Positions 33,492 through 42,471 of a DNA stretch of 64,000 bases are shown here, piece after piece; position 1 is the stretch's first letter, and the number at the start of each line of letters is the position of its first letter. The notes beneath the pieces were generated by a model that had not been told where the DNA came from, made no database searches, and was given only the letters and a program-made list of their open reading frames with translations. The DNA is from Bacillus sp. SB49 (lineage in GTDB: Bacteria; Bacillota; Bacilli; Bacillales; Halobacillaceae), in NCBI RefSeq assembly GCF_000469135.2, contig NZ_CP048117.1:797001-861000 (forward strand), given 5' to 3'. The position numbers were made by a program, and so were the translations under genes.

Positions 33492-35244
33492 AGTAGCCGG
33501 CGGGGAATTTCTTGTACGTGACCTGCCGCTGGATGTTGTTTTCACACCGGAAGAACGAACAGAAGAACACAAAATGATTGGTGACACCGCTCGACAATAT
33601 ATTACCCGGGAAATACACCCAAATAGAAAGAGAATAGAAAGTGGAGATTATGCTTTTGTCACCTCCAAAATGAAAGAAGCCGGAGAGTTAGGGCTGCTTG
33701 CCCATAGTATTCCCGAACGGTTTGGCGGTCTGGGTCTGGATAAAATGAGTAAAGGTATCGTCGGGGAAGCGCTGGGCAGCGGTGGTGGATACAGTGTCGC
33801 TCATTCGAACCATACGTGCATCGCAACCTTGCCGATCACTTATTTCGGGTCGGATGAGCAGAAAAGGAACTATCTTCCGAAACTTGCCAGTGGAGAGTAT
33901 ATTGGAGCATACTGCCTGACAGAACCGGAGGCGGGATCTGATGCGCTGGCGGCTAAAACGACAGCGGTCATGAATGAAGAGAAGTCCCACTACTTATTGA
34001 ACGGTACAAAAATATATATCACCAACGCTTCCTTTTCCGATACGTTCATTGTGTACGCAAAAGTGGATGGGAAGGACTTCACTGCTTTCATCGTAGAGAA
34101 GGATTTCCCTGGATTATCCATTGGTCCTGAGGAAGAGAAGATGGGAATTAAAGGGTCTTCCACCTGCTCGGTCGTGATGGAGGATTGTGAGGTTCCGGTC
34201 GAGAATGTACTTGGAGAAATCGGCAAAGGACATCTGATTGCATTAAACGTATTGAATTTAGGGAGGTTCAATTTAGGTTTCGCTGCTCTCGGTGCAGCGA
34301 AGCAGGCCCTGCAGCTGGCTGTTCAGCATACTTCGGAGCGGAAGCAGTTTGGAAGAGCGATTTCGGCATTCCCTGCTACTAAAGAAAAATTGGCCAGGAT
34401 GGCCGGCGATATCTTTGCTTCTGAATCGCTTTTGTATCGGACAGCTGGTCATATAGAATCTGCTCTTGGGTATTTGGATGAAGCAGCGGAGCCTTCCGAG
34501 ACAGCTAGAGCGATGAACGAGCATAAGATGGAAGCGGCGATTTGTAAAGTTGCGGGATCCGAGACCTTGGATGCCGTTGTGGATGAAGCGCTCCAGCTTC
34601 ATGGGGGTGCCGGTTTTATTAAAGAATATCCGATTGAACAAATGTACAGGGATGCGCGCATCAATCGAATTTTCGAAGGAACGAACGAGATTAACCGTCT
34701 TCTGATCGCCGGATCTTTCTTGAAATCAGCAGAAAAGGAGAGGACAAGCTTCCAATCTATTCTGGAACAAGCAGAATACTCTTTAAAGAATAGAGGTTAT
34801 ATGAGGTCTACGGGAGAGCTTGGTGATGCAGAAGAAGCGGTAGCCTTATACAGGGATTTATTTCTTGTGACGGTTGGTTCGGCTGTCCGTAAATATGGAA
34901 AGTCCCTCTCTGAAAATCAGGAAATAATGATGGCTCTTGCTGATCTTGCAATGGAATTATATCGAACGCAATCGGTTGTCTGGCGTGTCAAGAAGTCCTT
35001 ACAAAGACAACATAAGGACGCTTCTTGGCAGAAGAAGCTTGTCTATTTGATAGTGGAGGACGCCAACCTGCGCATTCAGTCTTCCGTAATATTCCTTTTG
35101 TCGGACCTGCTGGAGGGAGAAGAAAGAGTTCATACACTCAGGAATGTCAGCGGGCTGTTAAGTGTGTATCACTGGCCGGATTCTATCCAAAGGAACAGGG
35201 AAATTGCAGAAGCGTTGCTTGAGTTCAGACAGTATCCAAACTAA
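33472..35244 (+). CDS. Acyl-CoA dehydrogenase, long (FadE/VLCAD-like) form
   Basis: 590 residues, close to B. subtilis FadE (YusJ, about 594). Acyl-CoA dehydrogenase core (about 30-410): AYCLTEPEAGSDALAAKTTA, KIYITNASFSDTFIVYAKVDG, RKQFGRAISAFPATKEKLA, ALQLHGGAGFIKEYPIEQMYRDARINRIFEGTNEINRLL with the base Glu in FEGTNE; then an extra helical C-terminal domain (about 430-590). FAD flavoprotein making trans-2-enoyl-CoA; in the LvaC/ACAD11 scheme such an enzyme also eliminates phosphate. GAAGGAGGG precedes the ATG. Electrons would pass to ETF, not encoded here. Confidence 0.93.
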   Translation: MPPVKYKVAGGEFLVRDLPLDVVFTPEERTEEHKMIGDTARQYITREIHPNRKRIESGDYAFVTSKMKEAGELGLLAHSIPERFGGLGLDKMSKGIVGEALGSGGGYSVAHSNHTCIATLPITYFGSDEQKRNYLPKLASGEYIGAYCLTEPEAGSDALAAKTTAVMNEEKSHYLLNGTKIYITNASFSDTFIVYAKVDGKDFTAFIVEKDFPGLSIGPEEEKMGIKGSSTCSVVMEDCEVPVENVLGEIGKGHLIALNVLNLGRFNLGFAALGAAKQALQLAVQHTSERKQFGRAISAFPATKEKLARMAGDIFASESLLYRTAGHIESALGYLDEAAEPSETARAMNEHKMEAAICKVAGSETLDAVVDEALQLHGGAGFIKEYPIEQMYRDARINRIFEGTNEINRLLIAGSFLKSAEKERTSFQSILEQAEYSLKNRGYMRSTGELGDAEEAVALYRDLFLVTVGSAVRKYGKSLSENQEIMMALADLAMELYRTQSVVWRVKKSLQRQHKDASWQKKLVYLIVEDANLRIQSSVIFLLSDLLEGEERVHTLRNVSGLLSVYHWPDSIQRNREIAEALLEFRQYPN

Positions 35245-35261
35245 TGAAGGAGTTGGAGAAA

Positions 35262-36044
35262 ATGAGAGGTAATGAACATTTGACTGTACAGGTGAACGGA
35301 CCGATTATGCATTGTGTGCTAAACCGACCGGAAGCGCTTAATGCCTTTTCCGACCAAATGATTTCCGGTTTAATGAAGGCTTTGAAGGAAGCGGAAGAAT
35401 CAGAAGATGTGAAGGCAGTCGTCCTATCAGGTGCCGGTAGATCTTTCTCCGCCGGAGGTGATGTGAAGGGTATGGGGCAGGCGAGTGCTGCTAAGCTGTA
35501 TGATCATGTGGGGAAATTGAATCAATTGATATTGGCTATCAAAGCACTTCCGAAGCCGGTTATAGCTGTCGTTCACGGATATGCAGCCGGTGCCGGTTTC
35601 AACCTTGCTCTCGCTTGCGATCAAATTCTTGCAGCAGAAAAGAGCAAGTTCGTCATGAGCTTCGCTCAAGTCGGCCTTATCTCTGATGGTGGCGGTCATT
35701 ATTTCTTAACGAAAGTACTTGGTCCATATCGTGCCAAAGAGTTACTGTTCCGCGCAGAACCGATCAACGTGGAGCAGGCATATGACTGGGGTATGGTAAA
35801 CCGGATTCTTCCAGTCGATGATCTTGAGGGCGCGGCCATGGAATACGCGCTTGAAATAGCCAACGGGCCTGCACGGGCAATCGGCATGATTAAAAGGGTG
35901 GTCGACCAGGCGGATCAATCCGATCTTGCGGCCATTCTCGAGCAGGAAAGAATCTCACAAACGATGATGATCGCAACCGAAGATCATAAAGAAGGCGTCG
36001 AAGCGTTCAAGAATAAACGCAAGCCGGAATTTGCAGGGAGGTGA
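35262..36044 (+). CDS. Enoyl-CoA hydratase/isomerase family protein
   Basis: 260 residues, crotonase fold. VLNRPEALNAFSDQMISGLMKALKEAEES, VLSGAGRSFSAGGDVKGMG (oxyanion-hole and CoA-binding region), KPVIAVVHGYAAGAGFNLALACDQILA and FAQVGLISDGGGHYFLTKVLGPYRAKELLFRAEPI. The second catalytic position carries Asp (ISDGGG), typical of PaaG/PaaF-like isomerases and hydratases. Hydrates or isomerises the enoyl-CoA from the preceding enzyme. AAGGAG is nine bases before the ATG at 35262. Last codons abut the next gene. Confidence 0.88.
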   Translation: MRGNEHLTVQVNGPIMHCVLNRPEALNAFSDQMISGLMKALKEAEESEDVKAVVLSGAGRSFSAGGDVKGMGQASAAKLYDHVGKLNQLILAIKALPKPVIAVVHGYAAGAGFNLALACDQILAAEKSKFVMSFAQVGLISDGGGHYFLTKVLGPYRAKELLFRAEPINVEQAYDWGMVNRILPVDDLEGAAMEYALEIANGPARAIGMIKRVVDQADQSDLAAILEQERISQTMMIATEDHKEGVEAFKNKRKPEFAGR

Positions 36045-36049
36045 ACGAA

Positions 36050-37024
36050 ATGAAAGCCATACAATTCAAAGCATACGGAGGTCCGTCTGTCCTTGAGGAG
36101 GTAACCATTGACGTACCAACATTGGAGAAGGACGAGGTGCTGCTGAAAGTGGAGGCTGTCGGTGTGAATTACGCCGATACTGCGAGACGGGAAGGAGCCT
36201 ATGTCGTACCTACCCCGCTCCCTTTCATACCTGGAGCTGAGGTAGCCGGTGTTGTTGCAGGCACGGGTTCAGATGCCTCTCGTTTTAAAGAAGGGGACAG
36301 GGTGGTTACTTTAATTGGATCAGGTGGATATGCAGAGTTTGTGAAAACGAAGGAGAGCACCTTAATTCCAATCCCGGACGGAGTCGACTACGAAACAGCT
36401 GTCGCTTTACCACTTCAGGGACTGACTGCTTACCATATTCTAACGACGATGGGACGGATGGAAAAAGGAGAAACCGTCCTTATTCATGCCGCGGCCGGCG
36501 GTGTTGGTTCTCTTGCGGTTCAGCTCGCCAAGCATTTTGGAGCGGGAAACGTTATTGCTACGGCAAGTACAGAAGAGAAACTGCTTCTTGCCAGGGACCT
36601 TGGTGCCGATCATGTCATTAACTATACACATGAGCATTGGCGGGAAGACGTTATGGATGTTACGGGAGGTAAAGGAGTTGACGTTGCACTGGAGATGGCA
36701 GGTGGAGAAGTTTTTCTTGAGACGGTGAAGTGTATGAGATCTTTCGGCCGCGTCGTCGTTTATGGAGTGGCAAGCGGTAATCCTGCGACGATGTATCCAT
36801 CTGGACTCATGAACCGTAACCTCTCTGTCATCGGATTCTTTCTTCCTCAAATCATGAAGAAGCCGGTCTTGTTTGAGAAGAGTCTTGACCATCTTCTACA
36901 GTTAGTGAATACCGGAGATTTAAAGCTGACTATCGGCGGAGTATTCAAGCTTGAGGAAGCAGCGCGTGTCCACGAGATGATGCAGGGGAGACAAACGACA
37001 GGTAAAATTGTATTAAAACCTTGA
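36050..37024 (+). CDS. Zinc-free MDR-family NADPH:quinone (enoyl) reductase
   Basis: 324 residues. QOR-type medium-chain reductase: GroES-like half with VGVNYADTARREGAY and PFIPGAEVAGVV, then Rossmann VLIHAAAGGVGSLAVQLAKHFGAGNVIATASTEEKLLLARDLGADHVINY. No zinc ligands seen. Such enzymes reduce quinones or the double bond of enones/enoyl-CoA with NADPH. As the last gene of the acyl-CoA operon it may saturate an enoyl intermediate. GGGAGGTGAACGAA leads to the ATG at 36050, five bases after the hydratase stop. Terminator follows. Confidence 0.87.
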   Translation: MKAIQFKAYGGPSVLEEVTIDVPTLEKDEVLLKVEAVGVNYADTARREGAYVVPTPLPFIPGAEVAGVVAGTGSDASRFKEGDRVVTLIGSGGYAEFVKTKESTLIPIPDGVDYETAVALPLQGLTAYHILTTMGRMEKGETVLIHAAAGGVGSLAVQLAKHFGAGNVIATASTEEKLLLARDLGADHVINYTHEHWREDVMDVTGGKGVDVALEMAGGEVFLETVKCMRSFGRVVVYGVASGNPATMYPSGLMNRNLSVIGFFLPQIMKKPVLFEKSLDHLLQLVNTGDLKLTIGGVFKLEEAARVHEMMQGRQTTGKIVLKP

Positions 37025-37028
37025 AGAG

Positions 37029-37060
37029 AGAAGCAGGGGAACCTGCTTCTTTTTTTGTTT
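37029..37060 (+). terminator. Terminator of the acyl-CoA operon
   Basis: AGAAGCAGG / CCTGCTTCT hairpin, GGAA loop, then TTTTTTTGTTT. Confidence 0.93.
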
Positions 37061-37161
37061 TCTTCACTTGGAGCTGTGAAAGTAGGGATATCTGTCGAAA
37101 GCAGGAGATTTGGAAATGAATCCAGAATAAGTAAGGTTACTGATAGAAGAGGAGGATGGCT

Positions 37162-37701
37162 GTGTTTATACATAAAGTAGACGAGCAATTATCTTTAAAA
37201 CTGATTGGTTTCGAGGATGCAGAAGAACTTTACGAATTGTCGGACCGTTCTCGTGAGCATATAAGGACATGGCTTCCTTGGGTCGACTACACCAAGTCAC
37301 CGGAGGATACGAGAAAATATATCCAAGGGTGTTTGGAGAGCTATGCGGATAACAATGGTTTGACCGTCTGTTTGCTGGAAAGTGGGAAGATTGCTGGTAT
37401 TCTCGGGTTCCATGAATATGATTGGGGGAATAAGAAGGCGAGTGTCGGCTACTGGATGGGGACAGATTTCAAGGGCCGTGGTTTATTGACAAGGGCATGC
37501 CGTGCCTTGTTCGATTATGCGTTCAAAGAATTAGGGTTAAACAGAATTGAAATCCGGGCGGCGGAGGGGAATATCAAAAGCAGAGCGGTACCGGAACGCC
37601 TGGGCTTTGTACAGGAGGGGATCATCCGCGACGCGGCATTACTGTATGGGAATTACACCAACCACGTGGTGTATGGGATGCTTTCAAAAGATTGGGAGTA
37701 G
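37162..37701 (+). CDS. RimJ/RimL-type GNAT N-acetyltransferase
   Basis: 179 residues. GNAT fold: LKLIGFEDAEELYELSDRSREHIRTWLPWVD (typical RimJ/L start), VCLLESGKIAGILGFHEYD, ASVGYWMGTDFKGRGLLTRACRALFDYAF with the acetyl-CoA binding loop (Q/R-x-x-G-x-G/A as FKGRGLL), and IEIRAAEGNIKSRAVPERLGFVQEGIIRDA. Resembles Bacillus YdaF and ribosomal-protein or antibiotic acetyltransferases. GAGGAGG lies eight bases before the GTG at 37162; the ATG at 37156 is directly against the ribosome site. Single gene. Confidence 0.88.
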   Translation: MFIHKVDEQLSLKLIGFEDAEELYELSDRSREHIRTWLPWVDYTKSPEDTRKYIQGCLESYADNNGLTVCLLESGKIAGILGFHEYDWGNKKASVGYWMGTDFKGRGLLTRACRALFDYAFKELGLNRIEIRAAEGNIKSRAVPERLGFVQEGIIRDAALLYGNYTNHVVYGMLSKDWE

Positions 37702-37710
37702 AACACAGCA

Positions 37711-37747
37711 AAAAAACCGCCTGGGGACCAACCCAGGCGGTTTTTTT
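37711..37747. terminator. Bidirectional terminator
   Basis: AAAAAACCGCCTGGG / CCCAGGCGGTTTTTT stem between converging genes. Confidence 0.93.
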
Positions 37748-38534
37748 ATAGAATGGCAGTTGATTCGTTTTTAATATCTGTAATGAACATGTGGCCGGGA
37801 GCGTGTGTAATCATGATATCGGGTTTTTGCTGCATGGCCACCGCTTGCGGGGTAACACCGCAGGCCCAAAAAACCGGTACTTCATCACGGTGTATGGTAA
37901 CAGACTCTCCAAAGTCGGGAGAATTTAAGTCTTTAATTCCGATTTTGCCAGGATCACCTATGTGTACAGGAGCGCCGTGAACGTTTGGAAATCGGCTTGT
38001 TACTTGAACGGCCCGGATTGCGTCCGCCTGTTTCATCGGCCGCATGCTGACAACCATTGGACCATGAAAGTTACCAGCCGGAACGCACTCGATGGAGGTT
38101 CGGTACATTGGTACATTACGATTTTCCTCGATATGACGGACGGGGATGTTGTTTTCAAGCAGTGCCTGTTCAAATGTGAAACTGCATCCAAGCAGAAACC
38201 CGACCATGTCCTGTGTCCAGGCATTTGTAATGTCCGTGGTTACCTCGGACAACACGCCGTCCTTATATATATGATACTTAGGAAGGTCTTTCCTAAGATC
38301 GGCTCCCGGAGCGGTTAACAACGGGGCGAAGCTGCCCGGGTCTGTAACATCAAGAACCGGGCACGGTTTAGGGTTTCTTTGGCAAAATACAAGAAAATCA
38401 AAGGCCAGTTCCCGGGGGACAACGGCAAGGTTTCCCTGTACAAAACCGTTGGCCATTCCGGCGGTAGGGCCTTTCCAACTACCTTCCCGGATCATTTCTC
38501 GCGCCTCTGAAGGGGACAGTATAGATGGTTCCAA
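37746..38534 (-). CDS. ycsI: YcsI/DUF1445 family putative hydro-lyase (D-glutamate cyclase-like)
   Basis: 262 residues. DUF1445 blocks: SPSEAREMIREGSWKGPTAGMANGFVQGNLAVVPRELAFDFLVFCQRNPKPCPVLDVTDPGS, LGCSFTFEQALLENNIPVRHIEENRNVPMYRTSIEC, FHGPMVVSMRP, HGAPVHIGDPGKIGI and VFWACGVTPQAVAMQQKPDIMITHAPGHMFITDI. A homologue is D-glutamate cyclase, which makes 5-oxo-D-proline, fitting the 5-oxoprolinase cluster here. Start taken as TTG 38534 (AGGAG eight bases upstream); GTG at 38543 is the alternative. Last gene of the pxp cluster. Confidence 0.88.
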   Translation of the reverse strand: MEPSILSPSEAREMIREGSWKGPTAGMANGFVQGNLAVVPRELAFDFLVFCQRNPKPCPVLDVTDPGSFAPLLTAPGADLRKDLPKYHIYKDGVLSEVTTDITNAWTQDMVGFLLGCSFTFEQALLENNIPVRHIEENRNVPMYRTSIECVPAGNFHGPMVVSMRPMKQADAIRAVQVTSRFPNVHGAPVHIGDPGKIGIKDLNSPDFGESVTIHRDEVPVFWACGVTPQAVAMQQKPDIMITHAPGHMFITDIKNESTAIL

Positions 38535-38545
38535 TGACAACACTC

Positions 38546-39739
38546 CTACTGGAATAATTTAGGTATACCTTGGAACAGGGACAAGCCTCCCATGTAAGCC
38601 ATGGCTATAACGATAATGACGCCAAACACGGTAAGCCATATTGGGTGTTTGTAGTCCTTACCGACAATTTTTCGGTTGTTTGCTGCAACCAGCATGACGC
38701 CTAAAGCGATCGGCAGAATCAAACCATTTAAAGATCCGACAAGTATTAAGATTTTTACCGGTTGTCCGATAGAAACGAATACGCTTGTAGAAATGATGAT
38801 AAAGGCAACGATAAACCACTTATGATATTTTTCGATGGTTTTACTGAATGTCCGTATAAAGGAAACGGAGGTATACGCAGCGCCTACGACAGAAGTTACC
38901 GCGGCTGCCCACATGATAACACCGAATATTTTGTAACCTACGTTTCCAGCTGCCGCCTGAAATACGGAAGCAGGAGGGTTGTCCGGGTTTAAAGTGAAAC
39001 CTGATGCGATAACGCCGAGAGATGCGAGGAAGAGAAAGATCCTCATGACGGATGCGATACCGATTGCTGAAACGGAGCTTTTCGTAACTTCACCGAGAGA
39101 TTCTTTCCCTTTGACGCCCGCATCAAGGAGACGGTGGCCGCCGGCAAACGTGATATAGCCGCCGACCGTACCTCCGACGAGGGTTGTAATAGCCAGGAAA
39201 TCAATCGTATCCGGTACAAATGTCTTCGTGATCGCTTCTCCTACCGGTGGTTCTGCTGAGAACATGACAAAGATCGTCAAGGCAATCATGACGAACCCGG
39301 CAATCTGCGCGAATCGGTCCATGACTTTTCCAGCTTCCCGGACGAGAAAGACACCGACGGCAACGATTCCACTAAAGAGCGCCCCGAGTTCAGGAGATAT
39401 CCCGAAGAGTACGTTGGTTCCAAGTCCTGCACCGGCGATATTTCCGATGTTGAAGGCTAGACCACCGGCGACGATCAGTACGGATAAGAAAACACCGAGA
39501 CCTGGAACCAGACTGTTCGCTATGTCCTGTGCTGGTTTCTCGGCAATTGCAATAATGCGCCAAATATTGAGCTGGGCACCGATATCGATAATGATGGAAA
39601 TAAGGATGACAAATCCGAAACTTGCTGCTAATTGTTGAGTGAAATGCGTAGTCTGGGTAAGGAAACCGGGTCCGATAGCTGAGGTGGCCATCAAAAACGC
39701 GGCGCCTAATAGGAGACTTCTGTTTGATTGTTGTTTCAT
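38546..39739 (-). CDS. ycsG: NRAMP-family transporter (YcsG-like)
   Basis: 397 residues with 11 predicted membrane helices. NRAMP/SLC11-like core: SAIGPGFLTQTTHFTQQLAASFGFVILISIIIDIGAQLNIWRII (helix 1 region, with GPG as unwinding point but not the metal-binding DPGN). The first-helix motif differs from Mn2+ transporters, so a non-metal substrate is plausible, and the location between pxpA and ycsI suggests 5-oxoproline or a related compound. AAAGGAG precedes the ATG at 39739. Counterpart of B. subtilis ycsG by context. Confidence 0.85.
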   Translation of the reverse strand: MKQQSNRSLLLGAAFLMATSAIGPGFLTQTTHFTQQLAASFGFVILISIIIDIGAQLNIWRIIAIAEKPAQDIANSLVPGLGVFLSVLIVAGGLAFNIGNIAGAGLGTNVLFGISPELGALFSGIVAVGVFLVREAGKVMDRFAQIAGFVMIALTIFVMFSAEPPVGEAITKTFVPDTIDFLAITTLVGGTVGGYITFAGGHRLLDAGVKGKESLGEVTKSSVSAIGIASVMRIFLFLASLGVIASGFTLNPDNPPASVFQAAAGNVGYKIFGVIMWAAAVTSVVGAAYTSVSFIRTFSKTIEKYHKWFIVAFIIISTSVFVSIGQPVKILILVGSLNGLILPIALGVMLVAANNRKIVGKDYKHPIWLTVFGVIIVIAMAYMGGLSLFQGIPKLFQ

Positions 39740-39760
39740 GGAGCTGCTCCTTTCTGCTGC

Positions 39761-40534
39761 TTAAATAGTAATGAATTTTCCACTTGCCTGCAGTTTTATA
39801 TCTGATTCTTTCAATGCACCGGTAATGTACTTAGCAAATTCGACAGCATGGGCGCCATCTCCGTGAATGCAGATGGTTTGAGCTTGGATGTCAATATCCA
39901 CATTCTGCATTGTGTGCACTTTGTTTTCTTTAATCATGCGGATGACTTGATCCACCGCAAGTTTACGATCAGTGATCAAGGCATCCGGCAGCCTTCTTGA
40001 GGTAAGGCTGCCATCCTCTTGATACGTGCGGTCGGAGAATACTTCGCTCGCTGTTGGGAGGTTATATGTACGGCCTGCTGCAATCAGTTCGCTGCCAGCA
40101 AGGCCGTATAACAACAGCCCGGTATCTACATCCCTGACCGCTTTCGCAATTGCTTCTGCCAGTGTCTTATCTTTGGCTGCCATATTATACAGCGCCCCGT
40201 GCGGCTTCACGTGCTGCAATTTCTCACCTTCCGCATGAACAAAACCTTGAAGGGCACCGATTTGATAGACGACTAAATCATAAGCTTCTGCAGGAGAAAG
40301 GTCCATCGGTCGTCTTCCGAAGCCTTGAAGATCCGGCAGCCCTGGATGCGCCCCGATACCGACCCCGTTTGCTGCGGCTTTTTTAACTGTTTCTCTCATA
40401 GTCGAAGGGTCGCCTGCATGATAACCGCAGGCGATATTCGCTGATGTGACATAGGTTAGGATTTCTTCATCCTGCCCCATTTTATACGCTCCAAAGCTTT
40501 CTCCCATATCACAATTTAAGTCTACGATATGCAT
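39761..40534 (-). CDS. pxpA: 5-oxoprolinase subunit PxpA (LamB/YcsF)
   Basis: 257 residues. Unmistakable LamB/YcsF start [66 protein letters not shown], and [14 protein letters not shown], ending with [17 protein letters not shown]. With PxpB and PxpC it forms the ATP-dependent 5-oxoprolinase that opens pyroglutamate to glutamate. AAAGGGTGATCC precedes the ATG. Glutamate so recovered could join proline synthesis. Confidence 0.96.
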   Translation of the reverse strand: MHIVDLNCDMGESFGAYKMGQDEEILTYVTSANIACGYHAGDPSTMRETVKKAAANGVGIGAHPGLPDLQGFGRRPMDLSPAEAYDLVVYQIGALQGFVHAEGEKLQHVKPHGALYNMAAKDKTLAEAIAKAVRDVDTGLLLYGLAGSELIAAGRTYNLPTASEVFSDRTYQEDGSLTSRRLPDALITDRKLAVDQVIRMIKENKVHTMQNVDIDIQAQTICIHGDGAHAVEFAKYITGALKESDIKLQASGKFITI

Positions 40535-40550
40535 ATTGGATCACCCTTTC

Positions 40551-41552
40551 CTAATTAAATTTCCTTTGAATACTCTGTTGTAACAGCTTCAGCTGCTTTT
40601 CACGATCTATATAGAGATGTTCTGCTTCCTCATGGGAAACGAGAGTGAAGGAGATCGTTTCTCCTGGTCGTTTCTGGGCGAGCTTTGGAAGATCCGTTGT
40701 AATGACTTGAGCAATTTTGGGGTAACCGCCTGTCGTTTGTCTGTCTGCCAATAATACAATCGGATTTCCTTCTGGAGGTACTTGGATCGTTCCGAACATG
40801 ACTGCTTCTGACAACATATCTCTTTTATGCGATTGTTGAAGCTTCTCTCCCTTCAATCGATACCCCATCCGATCGGACTTGGAGTCAATTTTAAAGGTGT
40901 GTTCTAAGATAGCTTCCCGGCTCTCTGCATCAAACCAATCGTACTCTCTTCCTTTTATTATGCGGATGGGTTCATCGGGAGAAGGAGAGAGTCGGAACTC
41001 CGCAGAAGTTGACCAATTCGCTTCTGAAAAGGATGCGGAATGCTTTCTTTCTTTCAAGTGTTGAAGCATGTGAACCGATTTTTGGGAAAGCTCACCAATA
41101 GGAAGCTCATCCCCTTTTTCCAATGAACGTCCTTGAAATCCACCGATTCCTGCTCTTAAGTATGTCGAACGACTGTTAAGAACTTCAGGAACATCAAAGC
41201 CTCCTGCTACAGCTAAATAGGAACGAAAACCTTGTTTCGGTTTCCCGAATCTCAATTCACTTCCTTTTTTTATAAAAGCAGGCTTCCATGTATGGAGAGG
41301 TTCACCGTCAACCATCGGTGATAGATCCCCTCCACATACAGCGATTAATGCATCTGTCTGAAACTCAAGTACCGGTCCGAGGAGCGTAATTTCCATTGTT
41401 GCCTCTCCGGAGTCGTTGCCGACAAGAAAATTGGCGATTCTATGAGCTTCCTTATCCATCACCCCGCTTGCAATCACACCATGTTTTTGGAACCCATAGC
41501 GGCCGAGGTCCTGAATTGTCGTCAATAGACCGGATTTTGTCACTTGTATCAT
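40551..41552 (-). CDS. pxpC: 5-oxoprolinase subunit PxpC (KipA-like)
   Basis: 333 residues. Biotin-dependent carboxyltransferase-like domain: VTKSGLLTTIQDLGRYGFQKHGVIASGVMDKEAHRIANFLVGND, ATMEITLLGPVLEFQ, SYLAVAGGFDVPEVLNSRSTYLRAGIGGFQGRSLEKGD, and PPEGNPIVLLADRQTTGGYPKIAQVITTDLPKLAQ. Subunit of the 5-oxoprolinase complex (formerly KipA). The ATG at 41552 overlaps the pxpB stop by four bases (translational coupling); AGAGGGGT is upstream. The longer open frame to 41690 lies wholly in pxpB and is not used. Confidence 0.95.
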   Translation of the reverse strand: MIQVTKSGLLTTIQDLGRYGFQKHGVIASGVMDKEAHRIANFLVGNDSGEATMEITLLGPVLEFQTDALIAVCGGDLSPMVDGEPLHTWKPAFIKKGSELRFGKPKQGFRSYLAVAGGFDVPEVLNSRSTYLRAGIGGFQGRSLEKGDELPIGELSQKSVHMLQHLKERKHSASFSEANWSTSAEFRLSPSPDEPIRIIKGREYDWFDAESREAILEHTFKIDSKSDRMGYRLKGEKLQQSHKRDMLSEAVMFGTIQVPPEGNPIVLLADRQTTGGYPKIAQVITTDLPKLAQKRPGETISFTLVSHEEAEHLYIDREKQLKLLQQSIQRKFN

Positions 41553-42262
41553 TGGGAACCCCTCTTTCTTTCCTGGTATTCTTCTTCTGTAATTGGAACG
41601 AACTGGATTCGATCTCCCGCTTGAAGGAGGGAGGGGATATCTTGATCCGGTTGGAAGAGAGAAAGAGGGGTTCGGCCGATCAACTGCCAACCTCCAGGCG
41701 TTTCTATCGGGTATACACCAGTCTGACCTCCGGCTATACCGACAGAACCTTCAGGGATCGCAAGGCGTGGATCGTCTCTTCTTGGAGTAGCGATTTCAGG
41801 ATCCATCCCCCCGATATAAGGGAATCCGGGAGCGAAACCGATCATATAGACGAGGTAGTCTCCCGCCATGTGCTTTTGTATCACTTCTTCCTCTGATAGA
41901 CGGTTGTGCTCTGCTACGGCAGCTAAATCAGGACCGAATTCCCCTCCATAACAGACCGGAATTTCAATGGTGCGTGAATGTTCTGCTTTGTATTCCGTCC
42001 TTTCCTTGAGGATAAGTTGAAGCTGCTCACATATCCAATGGTAAGGTCGCACACCGGCGGCATGACGCTTGCGTATATAGAATGGATCATATGTAATGGT
42101 GATGGTTGTAAACGCGGGGATGTATTCTATCATCCAATCCGGTTTGTGTTTGTCGAAATGTGCGGAGATTTTTCTTACATGTTGATTGACTTGTTCATCG
42201 ATGGTATCACCAAGCTGAAGTAGTACGGCCTGGTCACCTACTGGATGGAATGTGATGTCCAA
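41549..42262 (-). CDS. pxpB: 5-oxoprolinase subunit PxpB (KipI-like)
   Basis: 237 residues. Family blocks FHPVGDQAVLLQLGDTIDE, IPVCYGGEFGPDLAAVAEHNRLSEEEVIQKH, YMIGFAPGFPYIGGMDPEIATPRRDDPRLAIPEGSVGIAGGQTGVYPIETPGGWQLIGRTPLSLF. ATP-binding subunit of 5-oxoprolinase; the B. subtilis protein also inhibits the sporulation kinase KinA as KipI. Start is TTG at 42262, with AAGGAGG eight bases upstream. First gene of pxpB-pxpC-pxpA-ycsG-ycsI; no kipR repressor gene is adjacent, and gene order differs from B. subtilis. Confidence 0.95.
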   Translation of the reverse strand: MDITFHPVGDQAVLLQLGDTIDEQVNQHVRKISAHFDKHKPDWMIEYIPAFTTITITYDPFYIRKRHAAGVRPYHWICEQLQLILKERTEYKAEHSRTIEIPVCYGGEFGPDLAAVAEHNRLSEEEVIQKHMAGDYLVYMIGFAPGFPYIGGMDPEIATPRRDDPRLAIPEGSVGIAGGQTGVYPIETPGGWQLIGRTPLSLFQPDQDIPSLLQAGDRIQFVPITEEEYQERKRGSQ

Positions 42263-42471
42263 TAGTTAAACCTCCTTGTAAAGTACGATAATCAGTGATG
42301 GAAAGTAACAAGTGGATAATTGGCGAAATTGTTTGAAATGGGAGACTTTTTTATAGTATCTTATTTCAGCCGTGCTTTCAAATTAGTTTAGCAATCGTAA
42401 CGTTTGTTTATAAATTCAAAGTGGTGGTAATTATATCTATAAAATACAAAATACATGAGAGGGGTTTATCC

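Noticed and set aside
42380-42450. GTTTAT...GGTAAT sequence as a sigma-B promoter for the YdaT-like gene
   Set aside because: The -10 differs from GGGTAT at two or more positions and the spacing choice is arbitrary.
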